The notes beneath the pieces are model-generated. The model saw only the letters and a list, made by a program, of their open reading frames with translations. It searched no databases and had not been told where the DNA came from. From assembly GCA_903945495.1 (NCBI GenBank), contig CAJAVU010000018.1, forward strand, positions 1 through 43,228: DNA of 43,228 nt, given 5' to 3'. Source of the DNA: an uncultured Flavobacteriales bacterium. Lineage in GTDB: Bacteria; Bacteroidota; Bacteroidia; Flavobacteriales_D; Crocinitomicaceae. Below are positions 32,452-41,382 of the stretch, piece by piece; position 1 is the first letter of the stretch; each line of letters begins with the position of its first letter. The position numbers were made by a program, and so were the translations under genes.

Positions 32452-33056
32452 TCGTACAGCAAAAAATCTATAAAAGTCTTTAACATTTCTGCATTTGCTT
32501 GCTCATTGTTTGTGCAATAAAAACGAGAGTATCCTCCGTCAATTAAAATTCGTCCATTTAACCATTTTCCTGAAAGGATCAATGGCTCATCATCTACCCA
32601 AGCTTCCACTTTTAAGCGATAATCCAAGGGAAATGCAACCGTACTGTTCCCTGCATCAATTTTCTTTTCGTCGGCAATGAAACTTTTTGAATTCGTAGTA
32701 GCCTCTGTTGTAGAGAAATTTCCCCATGTTTCTTTCGAATAAAATAAATTTGTTAATTGCTTGCTTTCCGCTTGTAAAGGCCAATTCTCGGAACCAATGT
32801 AAACTCCTTTGCCAGCTTCCAAAAATTCCAGAATTTCCTTGATGTTGGATTCCGTTAGAATCGACTCTGCTGACGAGAAAATAAATAGTGCATCATAGGT
32901 TTCGATAGAATCTGGAAATTGAGTGCTGAAAGTTAAGTCAATGGTAGCGTCTTTGCTGCAGAGTGAAGAAATGTTACCGCAAAAATGAACGTGCTTTTGG
33001 GCGTTTATTTTGAAGGAAAGAAAAATGATCAATAAGAGTACTAAACGTATTTGCAT
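32448..33056 (-). CDS. Exported hypothetical protein
   Basis: A 202-residue protein with a signal peptide (MQIRLVLLLIIFLSFKINAQ). The body (YDALFIFSSAESILTESNIKEILEFLEAGKGVYIGSEN) resembles the alpha/beta fold of glutamine-amidotransferase-like DUF4350/ThuA-type domains, but no catalytic set is evident and the match is weak. Cysteines lie near residues 25-35 and at the end (YCTNNEQ). The ATG at 33056 is preferred over a TTG six codons upstream because it begins the signal peptide cleanly. Its stop codon overlaps that of rnc. Function unknown. Confidence 0.7.
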   Translation of the reverse strand: MQIRLVLLLIIFLSFKINAQKHVHFCGNISSLCSKDATIDLTFSTQFPDSIETYDALFIFSSAESILTESNIKEILEFLEAGKGVYIGSENWPLQAESKQLTNLFYSKETWGNFSTTEATTNSKSFIADEKKIDAGNSTVAFPLDYRLKVEAWVDDEPLILSGKWLNGRILIDGGYSRFYCTNNEQANAEMLKTFIDFLLYD

Positions 33057-33142
33057 GAAAGAAAATACATTCAATGATTAACTCGGTTCACTTGTTTGAA
33101 AAGATATTTTTTTTTAAATTAGAATAAATAACATCTTTTACA

Positions 33143-33502
33143 ATGAACAATACTGAACTAGGCGCCTTTGGCGAGTCAATGGCCGAGCGCTATTTAATTA
33201 ACAAAGGACTTCGAATCATCGATAAAAATGTCCGCTTTAAAAAGTGGGAAGCAGATATTATCGCTGAAGATGGTGACAAATTAGTTGTCGTTGAAGTGAA
33301 GACGCGTCAAACAGCAGAAATTGGTGAACCGTGGCGGGCGGTTACTAAATCGAAGCAGCGACAAATTATTCAAGTGGCGAATCATTACGTATGCTTGCAC
33401 CAAATTGATAAGGATACACGCTTCGATATTGTGTCTATCGTACATAATTCTTATCGTACGAATATTGAGCACATTGAAGACGCTTTTTACCCCTTAGTCT
33501 AA
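33143..33502 (+). CDS. YraN-family (UPF0102) nuclease-fold protein
   Basis: A 119-residue cytoplasmic protein of the YraN family, which has a restriction-endonuclease-like fold and an unknown role. Visible conserved parts are GAFGESMAERYLINKG, then the core KWEADIIAEDGDKLVVVEVKTRQ, where the usual G-E-I-D is E-A-D-I here and the E-V-K is kept. The usual length is about 115-125. It lies between a divergent secreted-protein gene and the pseudouridine synthase gene. Confidence 0.9.
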   Translation: MNNTELGAFGESMAERYLINKGLRIIDKNVRFKKWEADIIAEDGDKLVVVEVKTRQTAEIGEPWRAVTKSKQRQIIQVANHYVCLHQIDKDTRFDIVSIVHNSYRTNIEHIEDAFYPLV

Positions 33503-33519
33503 GTAAAACTTTTTTAACG

Positions 33520-33527
33520 TATCTTTG
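33520..33527 (+). promoter_or_regulatory. -7 promoter element of the pseudouridine synthase operon
   Basis: TATCTTTG, identical to the -7 box of the TlpA operon. No good -33. Leader of about 16 bases to the ATG at 33547. Confidence 0.55.
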
Positions 33528-33546
33528 CCCAATAATTCTGCTCGTG

Positions 33547-34551
33547 ATGAACACAAAAAATTCAGGAAGAGATAGATCGCGTACTACGCGCACTTCCGAC
33601 TCAAAAAAAACAAAAGGTACAAGTGCTACCTTTAAGCCTAAGAAAAAAGAGGCTTCTCCATTTAGTAAAGGATTCAAAAAAGAAGACCCAAAAGCGGTTA
33701 AGAAAACGACTCCAAAACCAGCTGCGAAGGTGGCAGAAGGAGAAGAAGCACCAAAGAAAGAAATTTCTGCGCGTGATAAACGCAAATACATCGATTTTAA
33801 ATCGAAAGTTAAAAAAGGTGATCCACTTCCAAGTTTCAATGAACATGAAGTTCGCTTAAATAAATACTTGTCGAACGCCGGAATTTGTTCGCGACGTGAA
33901 GCGGATGTATTAATTGAAACAGGTGTTATTACCATCAATGGTGAAATAATTACTGAACTTGGTTATAAAATTAAACCAGGTGATGTTGTTCAATACGATG
34001 GCGAAACAATTAATGCGGAAACGAAGCGTTATGTCATGCTAAACAAACCAAAAGGATTCATCACAACTATGGATGATCCATTTGGACGTAAAACAGTGAT
34101 GAGTTTGGTTAGAAAAGCGTGTCGTGAACGTATTTATCCAGTTGGGCGCTTGGACCGCGACACAACAGGTTTATTGTTGTTCACGAATGATGGTGATTTA
34201 GCGAAAAAACTGACGCATCCTAAACATAAAGCTTCTAAAATCTATCACGCTGAGTTGAACAAACCAGTGAAGAAAGAAGATTTAGAGAAATTAATTGAAG
34301 GAATAGATCTTGAAGACGGACGCACAAATTTTGATGTTGCCAAGTTTGTAAAAGATGGAAATCCACGTGAAGTTGGTGTTGAATTGCATTCAGGAAAGAA
34401 CAGAATCGTTCGTCGAATGTTTGAAGCTATGGGATATGAAGTGGTAAAATTGGATCGTGTTCAATTTGCATCATTAACAAAAAAGGATTTACCAAGGGGT
34501 TATTTCCGTCATTTAACAGAAAAAGAAGTTGCATTTTTAAAAATGTCATGA
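33547..34551 (+). CDS. RsuA/RluB-type rRNA pseudouridine synthase with long basic N-terminus
   Basis: A 334-residue enzyme that converts uridine to pseudouridine in rRNA. Residues about 103-160 are an S4 RNA-binding domain (VRLNKYLSNAGICSRREAD). The catalytic motif is GRLDRDTTGLLLFTNDGDL with Asp203 as nucleophile. Residues 1-100 are an extra, low-complexity Lys/Ser/Thr-rich tail (KKTKGTSATFKPKKKE), common in Bacteroidota members of the family and probably disordered RNA-binding. ATG at 33547 is preferred over the GTG directly before. The stop overlaps the start of the next gene (ATGA), so translation is coupled. RluB (23S) is the likeliest role. Confidence 0.9.
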   Translation: MNTKNSGRDRSRTTRTSDSKKTKGTSATFKPKKKEASPFSKGFKKEDPKAVKKTTPKPAAKVAEGEEAPKKEISARDKRKYIDFKSKVKKGDPLPSFNEHEVRLNKYLSNAGICSRREADVLIETGVITINGEIITELGYKIKPGDVVQYDGETINAETKRYVMLNKPKGFITTMDDPFGRKTVMSLVRKACRERIYPVGRLDRDTTGLLLFTNDGDLAKKLTHPKHKASKIYHAELNKPVKKEDLEKLIEGIDLEDGRTNFDVAKFVKDGNPREVGVELHSGKNRIVRRMFEAMGYEVVKLDRVQFASLTKKDLPRGYFRHLTEKEVAFLKMS

Positions 34552-35237
34552 TGAAGTATATTTTGAGTTGTATTGTTTTAATCACACTTTTAGCATCTTG
34601 TGGTGGAGATAAACATGAGTCAAAAAACCCAATGTTCGCCTATTTCTATGAGGTGGATTCGGTTCCAAGAATTTACTTGTACCGCGATATTGCGCATGGA
34701 TTAGATGAACAATTTCATCGTATTTACTCGGTTACGGATGCAAAGGGAGATCACATAGTTGTTGAAGTTTATGCAACAGATGGTCGAATTTTGGAAGCGA
34801 TTAACTACAATGTTGATTCGTTGGATGTGATGGATCACATGGTTGTTAATAGAAATTTGGAAAAAGCAAAAGCTGAAGTTTTTAAAGATAAACTAATTCC
34901 GATGAATGATCAGGAAGAAGTTTGGTTTGCAACACGTTTTCAAGGTTTCTTAGACTCAACGTTGATTCTAAAAGAAATTAAACGTAAAGTGAGCGGAAAA
35001 GAAATTCAGCACGATGTGTTAGGAGAACAAGTACCTACAATTGTCATGAAAGACCGTGTTCGAATGACCAATTTCAATCCATTTACCAAAAAAGAAAGTG
35101 TATTAGAAGGAAAGTCAACGAATTATTTTGCTAAAGGTTATGGGCTTGTTGAATGGCATACGCCAGATAAGAAAGTGCATTATAAATTGGAGAAAATTTT
35201 AACACAAGAAGAATTCTTGCAGATTATTGCGCATTAA
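34548..35237 (+). CDS. Hypothetical lipoprotein
   Basis: A 229-residue (or 228, if the second ATG at 34551 is used) protein with a lipoprotein signal: MMKYILSCIVLITLLASCGG, lipid Cys at about position 18. The rest is mixed alpha/beta with no known motif; it contains a run of charged residues and ends EEFLQIIAH. The start overlaps the stop of the pseudouridine synthase gene. It is followed ten bases later by an outer-membrane-type protein, so the two envelope proteins may work together. Function unknown. Confidence 0.75.
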   Translation: MMKYILSCIVLITLLASCGGDKHESKNPMFAYFYEVDSVPRIYLYRDIAHGLDEQFHRIYSVTDAKGDHIVVEVYATDGRILEAINYNVDSLDVMDHMVVNRNLEKAKAEVFKDKLIPMNDQEEVWFATRFQGFLDSTLILKEIKRKVSGKEIQHDVLGEQVPTIVMKDRVRMTNFNPFTKKESVLEGKSTNYFAKGYGLVEWHTPDKKVHYKLEKILTQEEFLQIIAH

Positions 35238-35247
35238 AAACTTTGTT

Positions 35248-36090
35248 ATGAGATTATTGGTTTTAATACTTGTTTTCTTCCCATTGTTACTTTCTGCACA
35301 AAGCCGAAAGTCAAAAGCTGCATATGCTAAAGGAACGCTTTTTGGTTCCGTTGGTTATGACAGAAATTGGTATAGCCAAAGTAAAATCAATTTTTCAGGT
35401 CCTGGTTATGAATTTTCATTGAATGGGGTTACTGGAAAGGATGAAAAGAGTATTGATTTTTCGAATCTTGGACTCTTGCAATATAAAGCACAATTTGGTT
35501 ATATGATTGCAAATCATTGGGGTTTGTCATTGAACTATAATCGAATGAACTACAGAATTCCAAATGGAAATCTAGTTCTTTTATCAGGATCAATAAGCCC
35601 AGGAGTAGACACTGTCACTGATCTAAATGGAACATATTTAAATCAATCCTTAACGATTGATACTTCAACGTTTAATTACCAAAGTACAGCTCTAAATTTT
35701 TATCATATCGATTTAAGCCGTGTTGATACATGGGTAGGTGGAAGAAGTAAAGATAACTTCGCTGTATCGTCAATTTTGTTTTTGGGAGCTGGAGCTATTT
35801 CAACAAAAAACAACTTCACATTTGGTGGGAATAAGAATACAGAAACAATTTCTATGTCGGGCTTCGGCATCACTGCAGGACTAGGCTTGCGCTTTGAATT
35901 TTTCAAATATTTGTTTCTCCAACCTACATTCGGTTCTGGATATATTCAACAACTAAATGTAAAAACGCGCAGTAATGAAGCAAATTCATTGGCGAAACAA
36001 AAGTATGTTTATACAAATGCCAATATTTCTATTGGATTTTTACTCTACATACGTGCAACCAATAGTTGTGACAGCTGTCCTCACTGGTAA
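35248..36090 (+). CDS. Outer-membrane beta-barrel-like hypothetical protein
   Basis: A 280-residue protein with signal peptide MRLLVLILVFFPLLLSAQ. The mature part has repeated glycine/aromatic amphipathic strands (FGSVGYDRNWY, YMIANHWGLSLNYNRMNY, GFGITAGLGLRFEFFKYLFLQPTFGSGY) as in small 8-stranded barrels. It ends in CDSCPHW: a CxxC with an aromatic tail, unusual for a barrel C-terminus. ATG at 35248 is preferred over TTG at 35227. Probably co-transcribed with the lipoprotein before it. Its stop abuts the stop of the convergent TonB-dependent receptor gene. Confidence 0.75.
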   Translation: MRLLVLILVFFPLLLSAQSRKSKAAYAKGTLFGSVGYDRNWYSQSKINFSGPGYEFSLNGVTGKDEKSIDFSNLGLLQYKAQFGYMIANHWGLSLNYNRMNYRIPNGNLVLLSGSISPGVDTVTDLNGTYLNQSLTIDTSTFNYQSTALNFYHIDLSRVDTWVGGRSKDNFAVSSILFLGAGAISTKNNFTFGGNKNTETISMSGFGITAGLGLRFEFFKYLFLQPTFGSGYIQQLNVKTRSNEANSLAKQKYVYTNANISIGFLLYIRATNSCDSCPHW

Positions 36091-38520
36091 TTAATCTGCT
36101 TGTTTAGAGATTCTAAAATCTATTTTGTAATAGAATATCGGTAAAAAGCCTAATTGTTGTTTTTCAGCAAATGGATCCGCTCCAGGATTTTTTAAATTTG
36201 GTGCGTAGGTTAAACTCAATAAGTTTTTCGTGTTGAAAATATTCACCAAATCAAGACCAATTTCATGCGTTACTTTTTTAGCATTGAATTTCCAATTGAT
36301 TTTAATATCCGCTCTGAAATAGTCTTTAAACTGTCGCTCATTGAATAATGAATCTTTATAGATCACTTCACTGTATAAACTTGATTGAGCTGCGTCTGCA
36401 TAACCATATCGCTTTCCACCGGCCATTGTAACTTTCATCCCAAGAGAAATCGATTGTTTTTCATTCAACTTAAATTCTTTACCTGCAAGAAAGTTGGTCA
36501 CGTACGTTCCATTGTATGATGTATTTCGAACGATTCCATCACTTCCAGCGTATTTTGAGTCGTACAAGCAACCTGAGAACAAAAAGAAGAAGGATTTATC
36601 AAAGAATTTCTGCACGGTAAGCTCAATACCATAATTATATCCCGTACCTGTGTTTTGTAATGAATCAGGAAAGAATCGAGCAAAACCTCCGCCCATATTG
36701 ATCAGTGAGAACGATGAAGGAGTTACAGTTACAGGAACATTATATAAATATTGGTAATATACTTCTGAGCGAATGTTGAATCCTTTATCAAATGCCTTTT
36801 CATATCCAAGACCTGTGTGTAAACTGCGCGAAAAATCCATTTGTTTGTTATGATAGATTTTGTTCCCAGCATTGTCTAATTTGTGGTAAGTATACGTGTA
36901 TAAAGGTTGAGTAGAGCTGTGCATTCCTGCTCCTGCAAAAACAGCTTGACCTTTGTTCATTTTTAATTTCCAACCTAAGCGTGGTTCCACATAACTAAAA
37001 CTATTGCTCAATGAAAAATATTGGCTGTGGATACCTGCTGTGAAATCCATTTTATCTGAAATGCGATATTTCCATTGAATAAAAGGTTGTATCATCACAG
37101 CTGAACCTTGATAGTCCCAACGGATCACAAAATTTGTATCTGTAACCAAGATACGAGCAGAATCCAATTGATTCAGAAACATCACATCAACGTTGATTCC
37201 AGCCTTGATTAAATGTTGTTTGTTGATTTTATGATTAATACTAAAGAATCCTGACGTCTTGGTCGTACCAAATTTATAGCCCATCAAAGGATAAATTGAA
37301 TCTACGCGAATTGTAATATTGTCTGGTTCAAGAGAACGAATCAAATAATCATGATTGGCATGTTGCTCGTCAAATGAAAGGGCTAAGGTAGAAGCAATAT
37401 ACGTTTTTTCGTTAAGCGACTTTTTGTAGCTCAAGCCTGTCACTCCCATTGAAGTTCCGAAGTATTGATCTCGATCGCCTTCCCCGTAAAATTCTTCAGA
37501 ATATTCTTTTTGATCAGAAATGAGAATAGAGATATTGCTTTTTCCTCCCATTCCATAGAATGAAATTGCACCACCTTTTTTTGTGAGCCAATTAAATTTG
37601 AAGGCTGCATCTCCATATACAGGAACAGCATCCGTTCCAAGTTGGATTCCTATTTTCTGAAACAAACTTAAAGTTGAATAACGGCCCATAACTAGGTAAC
37701 TAGATCGTTTGGATTTACTTAATGGTCCCTCAGCTAAAAATTCAGTACCTAAAAAACCAAACTGAATCGTAACTTCATGACGGTTGGAGTTACCATTTCG
37801 CAGTTTTAAATCAAAAATACCTGAAGTACTATTCCCATACTCGGATGGAAATGCACTCATAAAGAAATCCGAATTACCTAGAATTTTATTATTGATGATG
37901 GATACAGGTCCACCGGTACTCCCAGAAATTGCAAAATGTGATGGATTAGGAATGTCAATTCCTTCAACTTTATAGACCACACCAAGCGGTGAATTCCCTC
38001 TTACGATAATGTCATTTCTTGAATCATCCGCTCCTTGCACACCTGCGAAATTAGATGCCATACGAGCCGGATCCATACGAGAACCTGGATAGCGGTTTGT
38101 TTCTTCAACACTAAACTGTTGTGCAGAGATGAGCGCCATTTCATTGATAACTGCACCTTTTTTGCGCGCGGTAACTTTTACTTCTTGTTGTTCACGAACA
38201 CGCTCTGACAAAGGGACATTGGCAATGGCTTCTTTTCCTGAATTTACTTCTAAGGTGATTGTTTTTAAGTCGTAGGTTGGATAGAAAATGGTTAATTCAT
38301 ATTTTCCAACTGGTACATTCTCAATTTTAAATGCACCCTCTTCATTACTGATGGCTTGGAATTTTTTCAAACTGTCAGAAGATAAAAGCGTAATTTTTGC
38401 ACCTATAATTTGATAATTTGTTTCACTATCATATATTTTTCCTCTCACTGTTTGAGATGGTTGAGCAAAAGAGATTGTTGAAATTAACAAAGCAATTATC
38501 AACAGAATTCGGTTTTTCAT
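36091..38520 (-). CDS. TonB-dependent receptor with carboxypeptidase-regulatory-like domain
   Basis: An 809-residue outer-membrane transporter. Signal peptide MKNRILLIIALLISTISFAQ; residues about 24-105 are an N-terminal Ig-like CarboxypepD-reg domain (GKIYDSETNYQIIGAKITLL, EGAFKIENVPVGKYEL); about 115-230 is the plug (DIIVRGNSPLGVVYKVEGIDIPNP); the rest is the barrel. There is no STN domain. The gene starts 18 bases after the stop of a peptide-type substrate-binding lipoprotein gene, so the two are an operon. No SusD partner is present, so a SusCD glycan system is unlikely; a peptide, metal or other small ligand fits better. That is inference. Confidence 0.92.
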   Translation of the reverse strand: MKNRILLIIALLISTISFAQPSQTVRGKIYDSETNYQIIGAKITLLSSDSLKKFQAISNEEGAFKIENVPVGKYELTIFYPTYDLKTITLEVNSGKEAIANVPLSERVREQQEVKVTARKKGAVINEMALISAQQFSVEETNRYPGSRMDPARMASNFAGVQGADDSRNDIIVRGNSPLGVVYKVEGIDIPNPSHFAISGSTGGPVSIINNKILGNSDFFMSAFPSEYGNSTSGIFDLKLRNGNSNRHEVTIQFGFLGTEFLAEGPLSKSKRSSYLVMGRYSTLSLFQKIGIQLGTDAVPVYGDAAFKFNWLTKKGGAISFYGMGGKSNISILISDQKEYSEEFYGEGDRDQYFGTSMGVTGLSYKKSLNEKTYIASTLALSFDEQHANHDYLIRSLEPDNITIRVDSIYPLMGYKFGTTKTSGFFSINHKINKQHLIKAGINVDVMFLNQLDSARILVTDTNFVIRWDYQGSAVMIQPFIQWKYRISDKMDFTAGIHSQYFSLSNSFSYVEPRLGWKLKMNKGQAVFAGAGMHSSTQPLYTYTYHKLDNAGNKIYHNKQMDFSRSLHTGLGYEKAFDKGFNIRSEVYYQYLYNVPVTVTPSSFSLINMGGGFARFFPDSLQNTGTGYNYGIELTVQKFFDKSFFFLFSGCLYDSKYAGSDGIVRNTSYNGTYVTNFLAGKEFKLNEKQSISLGMKVTMAGGKRYGYADAAQSSLYSEVIYKDSLFNERQFKDYFRADIKINWKFNAKKVTHEIGLDLVNIFNTKNLLSLTYAPNLKNPGADPFAEKQQLGFLPIFYYKIDFRISKQAD

Positions 38521-38538
38521 AAATGATAAAGGTTAAAA

Positions 38539-40269
38539 TTAATTGGTTGCTTTTTGATATTCTTCGGCGGTCCAATCCTTCTTATAGACATTCGTAAATG
38601 CAAATAAATTCAAGGCGTTAAAATGCAGGTTACGAACGTTTGAGTATACAATTTGAATATCACCACTATACCAAAGTGGAATAAATGGAGGATCTTGCAT
38701 CAGAACTTTTTCGGCTTTTGCATAATAACTCAATGCTTGTGTTTTTTTGGTGCTGTTTTTTGCTTGTTCAAAAAGTAAATCAAATGCTGGATTGCAATAA
38801 CGAGATTGATTTATTCTTGAAGGCTCTCCTTTTGAAAGAGGAACATTCTTACCATAGAAATTCACTAAGAACGTTTCAGGATTTGCGTAATCTCCCGCCC
38901 AAGCACTTCTGAAAATATCTCCAGTCGCATTCGTTGCATCTTCATCTTTCTGCTCAAAAGTAGAACCATCGATGTTTACGTTAATATTTAGAACTTGAAA
39001 AATCTGTTGGGCAAATTCATCCGCGACAGCAGAATGAATATCATCAATGTTGAAACGTAAATTCACAGAACCAAAACCTTTTCCATTCGGATATCCGGCT
39101 TCAGCTAATAATTTACGTGCTTTTTCAGGATCATACGTGTAGGCATTTTGTTTAACTCCATCGAAGTCATATCCCTTGAATGTTTTTGAAATTGGGGGGA
39201 CAATACCGTAATAACCCATTTCCGAATATTGATTTCTCAAGACTTCATGACCTAATTTTTCCTTGTTAATCGCATAATTGAACGCTTGTCTAACCTTTAC
39301 ATTTTCAAAACGCGGATCGGACATATTGAAGAAGTAATAGTTCGTCATTAGGAGCGGATTATTGTACATAACGAAAAGGGGTGGCTTTGAATTAAAATCT
39401 TTAATTCTGCCTTCCAACATTTTTGTAATGCGACTCGTTGGTAGACCTAAAATTAAATCTGTTTGATGGTTTTCAAACATCTCAAGTTGATCTAATTTTC
39501 TGTTTTGGAAGTAAAAAACCAAACTATCCAAATATGGTAAAGCATTCCCATCTTGATCATTTAAATAATAATCTTGATTTTTCACCATTACCATTTTTGG
39601 TGGTGTTCCCTGCGTAAATGACGAAAGCATAAACGGCCCTGTTCCAATCATTTGTTTGTCGGTTTCTGTATTCTTAAGCTTGGCAGATGTGATTGAAGCA
39701 CAAATGTTTGCTAGTTTATTTAAAAAATTCTCGTCTTTTTGAATCAAGGTTAAACTTACTTTTGAACCTTTTACTTTTAAGCCGGCGATTGTTTTAGCTT
39801 TTCCAATTAAAAACTCTTCCGCTCCTGAAATTTCATTGAATACAAATGAATATGCATGAGGGGCTTGTCCTAAATCATTTCTTGAGCACGCTCGTTCAAT
39901 GGATGATTCAATATCTTCTGGGGTTAATAATCTGTCTTCCTTTGAATTAAACGAGTTGTTTGGATGAAAATAAACATTTTTACGGATGTCAAATTCATAA
40001 TTTAACCCGTCGTCACTGATTTTCCATGAAGAAGCAATTTGAGGTTGAATTTTTAAATCCTTGGGATCCATTGAAACTAATCCTTCCATAACTTGGGTTA
40101 AAACGGCAGCTGAATAATAATCGCTTACATCTCTCGGAATAAAAGTAGTTGGTTCATTTTCAATGGATAAGGCAATTGTCCCACCAGCATATTCGAATTG
40201 TTTTTTGTTTTCTGTTGAACAAGAAACAATTAGGATACTTGGAATAAAAAATAACAATAGTTTTTTCAT
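38539..40269 (-). CDS. ABC-type substrate-binding lipoprotein, family 5 (peptide/nickel type)
   Basis: A 576-residue solute-binding lipoprotein: signal MKKLLLFFIPSILIVSCS with the lipobox VSC. The body follows OppA/DppA-type family 5: GGTIALSIENEPTTFIPRD at the start, ASSWKISDDGLNYEFDIRKNVYFHP, TPEDIESSIERA, GTGPFMLSSF, and VRQAFNYAINKEKL. ATG at 40269 starts the signal peptide cleanly. No permease or ATPase gene is next to it; instead it heads an operon with a TonB-dependent receptor. It may bind peptides, nickel chelates or a similar ligand taken up through that receptor. Confidence 0.92.
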   Translation of the reverse strand: MKKLLLFFIPSILIVSCSTENKKQFEYAGGTIALSIENEPTTFIPRDVSDYYSAAVLTQVMEGLVSMDPKDLKIQPQIASSWKISDDGLNYEFDIRKNVYFHPNNSFNSKEDRLLTPEDIESSIERACSRNDLGQAPHAYSFVFNEISGAEEFLIGKAKTIAGLKVKGSKVSLTLIQKDENFLNKLANICASITSAKLKNTETDKQMIGTGPFMLSSFTQGTPPKMVMVKNQDYYLNDQDGNALPYLDSLVFYFQNRKLDQLEMFENHQTDLILGLPTSRITKMLEGRIKDFNSKPPLFVMYNNPLLMTNYYFFNMSDPRFENVKVRQAFNYAINKEKLGHEVLRNQYSEMGYYGIVPPISKTFKGYDFDGVKQNAYTYDPEKARKLLAEAGYPNGKGFGSVNLRFNIDDIHSAVADEFAQQIFQVLNINVNIDGSTFEQKDEDATNATGDIFRSAWAGDYANPETFLVNFYGKNVPLSKGEPSRINQSRYCNPAFDLLFEQAKNSTKKTQALSYYAKAEKVLMQDPPFIPLWYSGDIQIVYSNVRNLHFNALNLFAFTNVYKKDWTAEEYQKATN

Positions 40270-40376
40270 AATGAATAGCAATGCTCTAATTACAAGATTA
40301 ATAAAAAACTTTGAACTATTGTCTTAAGATGAAAATTTGATGTTGTTAAAATTGAAAGCGGATGTTTAACATAACG

Positions 40377-40454
40377 AAATATGCTCATAAGAATGGCTAT
40401 ATTATACGGATATTGGAAAAATTAACACATATCTTCCGAAAAATGAGCATATTT
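40377..40454. repeat. Perfect 12-bp inverted repeat in the divergent intergenic region
   Basis: AAATATGCTCAT (40377-40388) and ATGAGCATATTT (40443-40454), separated by 54 bases. The region 40270-40527 lies between the SBP gene (minus) and a secreted-protein gene (plus) and holds no gene. The right arm ends inside a CATATTTG (40448-40455), a one-mismatch -7 box for the plus-strand gene, so the arms could be operator halves. Confidence 0.55.
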
Positions 40455-40527
40455 GTTTGTTTTATAAAAAAAATGCTATTAATATTGCGTAAGAATTTTT
40501 GGAACACCACTGTTATACTGCAGTTCA

Positions 40528-41328
40528 ATGAAAATATTTATAAGTCTTTTGTTTTTTAGCTTTTTAAGCACACTTGTTTTTGGCGAGAATTTGTCAATCG
40601 AAGGAACTTATCAGGGTAAAAATCTTTATGTTCAAAATCCAATGGACGATGATGGCTTCGGATATTGTGCGACAAAAGTTACTGTTAACGGTGACATCAT
40701 GCCTGGTGGAACCAACATGGGCGCTTTTGAAATTGATTTTGCAAATTTCAATATTGCAATAGGTGAGCCTGTGTTTATTGTGATTGAACATCACGATGGA
40801 TGTAAACCAAAAATTCTTAATCCTGAAGTTTTATTACCAAGAAGTACATTCGTTGTTTCTGCTATCAATGTTTCGACAGCAGGAAAATTAACATGGTCAA
40901 CATCTGGTGAACAAGGTAAACTTCCTTATATCGTTGAACAATATCGTTGGAACAAGTGGGTGACGATTGGTGAAGTTCAAGGAAAAGGAGTTAGCGGAAC
41001 GAATTCATATGAATTTAATGTTACTCCTCATTCAGGAGAAAATACTGTGAGAGTGGTTCAAGTGGATCATTCAGGTCAGAAACGTACTTCTAAAGAGGTT
41101 AAGTTCACTTCAGGAGTTGCAGTTGTAACAAAAAGCCCAGCCAAAGTAAAAGATATTATTAATTTTACTGCAAATGGTGTAGCCGTTGAAACGCGTTATG
41201 AGATTTATGATGCATACGGTAACATCGTGAAAAAAGGTGTTGGTTCGTCTGTGAATTGTCAGAATTTGTTGAGTGGTGCGTACTACATCAATTTTGATAA
41301 TGTGAACGAGAAATTTATTAAAAATTAA
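40528..41328 (+). CDS. Exported hypothetical protein
   Basis: A 266-residue protein with a signal peptide (MKIFISLLFFSFLSTLVFG). The mature N-terminal part (IEGTYQGKNLYVQNPMDDDGFGYCATKVTVNGD) is a beta domain with a conserved look that I remember from Bacteroidota hypotheticals but cannot name; cysteines lie at the end of it (GYCATK, HDGCKPK). The C-terminal ~75 residues (VKDIINFTANGVAVETRYEIYDAYGNIVKKG ending GAYYINFDNVNEKFIKN) look like a T9SS-type sorting domain fold without the usual SPNP start. Its terminator runs right up to the next gene. Confidence 0.8.
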   Translation: MKIFISLLFFSFLSTLVFGENLSIEGTYQGKNLYVQNPMDDDGFGYCATKVTVNGDIMPGGTNMGAFEIDFANFNIAIGEPVFIVIEHHDGCKPKILNPEVLLPRSTFVVSAINVSTAGKLTWSTSGEQGKLPYIVEQYRWNKWVTIGEVQGKGVSGTNSYEFNVTPHSGENTVRVVQVDHSGQKRTSKEVKFTSGVAVVTKSPAKVKDIINFTANGVAVETRYEIYDAYGNIVKKGVGSSVNCQNLLSGAYYINFDNVNEKFIKN

Positions 41329-41347
41329 TTTATCTAATTATAGTTAT

Positions 41348-41376
41348 AACCTGAAGCGAGCTTCAGGTTTTTTTTT
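41348..41376 (+). terminator. Terminator between the secreted-protein gene and mce
   Basis: AACCTGAAG and CTTCAGGTT with a CGAG tetraloop, then nine T in all. It ends six bases before the ATG of the methylmalonyl-CoA epimerase gene. Confidence 0.9.
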
Positions 41377-41382
41377 GTCTAT

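Noticed and set aside
40362-40559. 65-codon open frame in the SBP/secreted-protein gap
   Set aside because: It overlaps the secreted-protein gene in another frame, has no promoter or family signal, and its sequence is dominated by the inverted repeat and AT-rich DNA.
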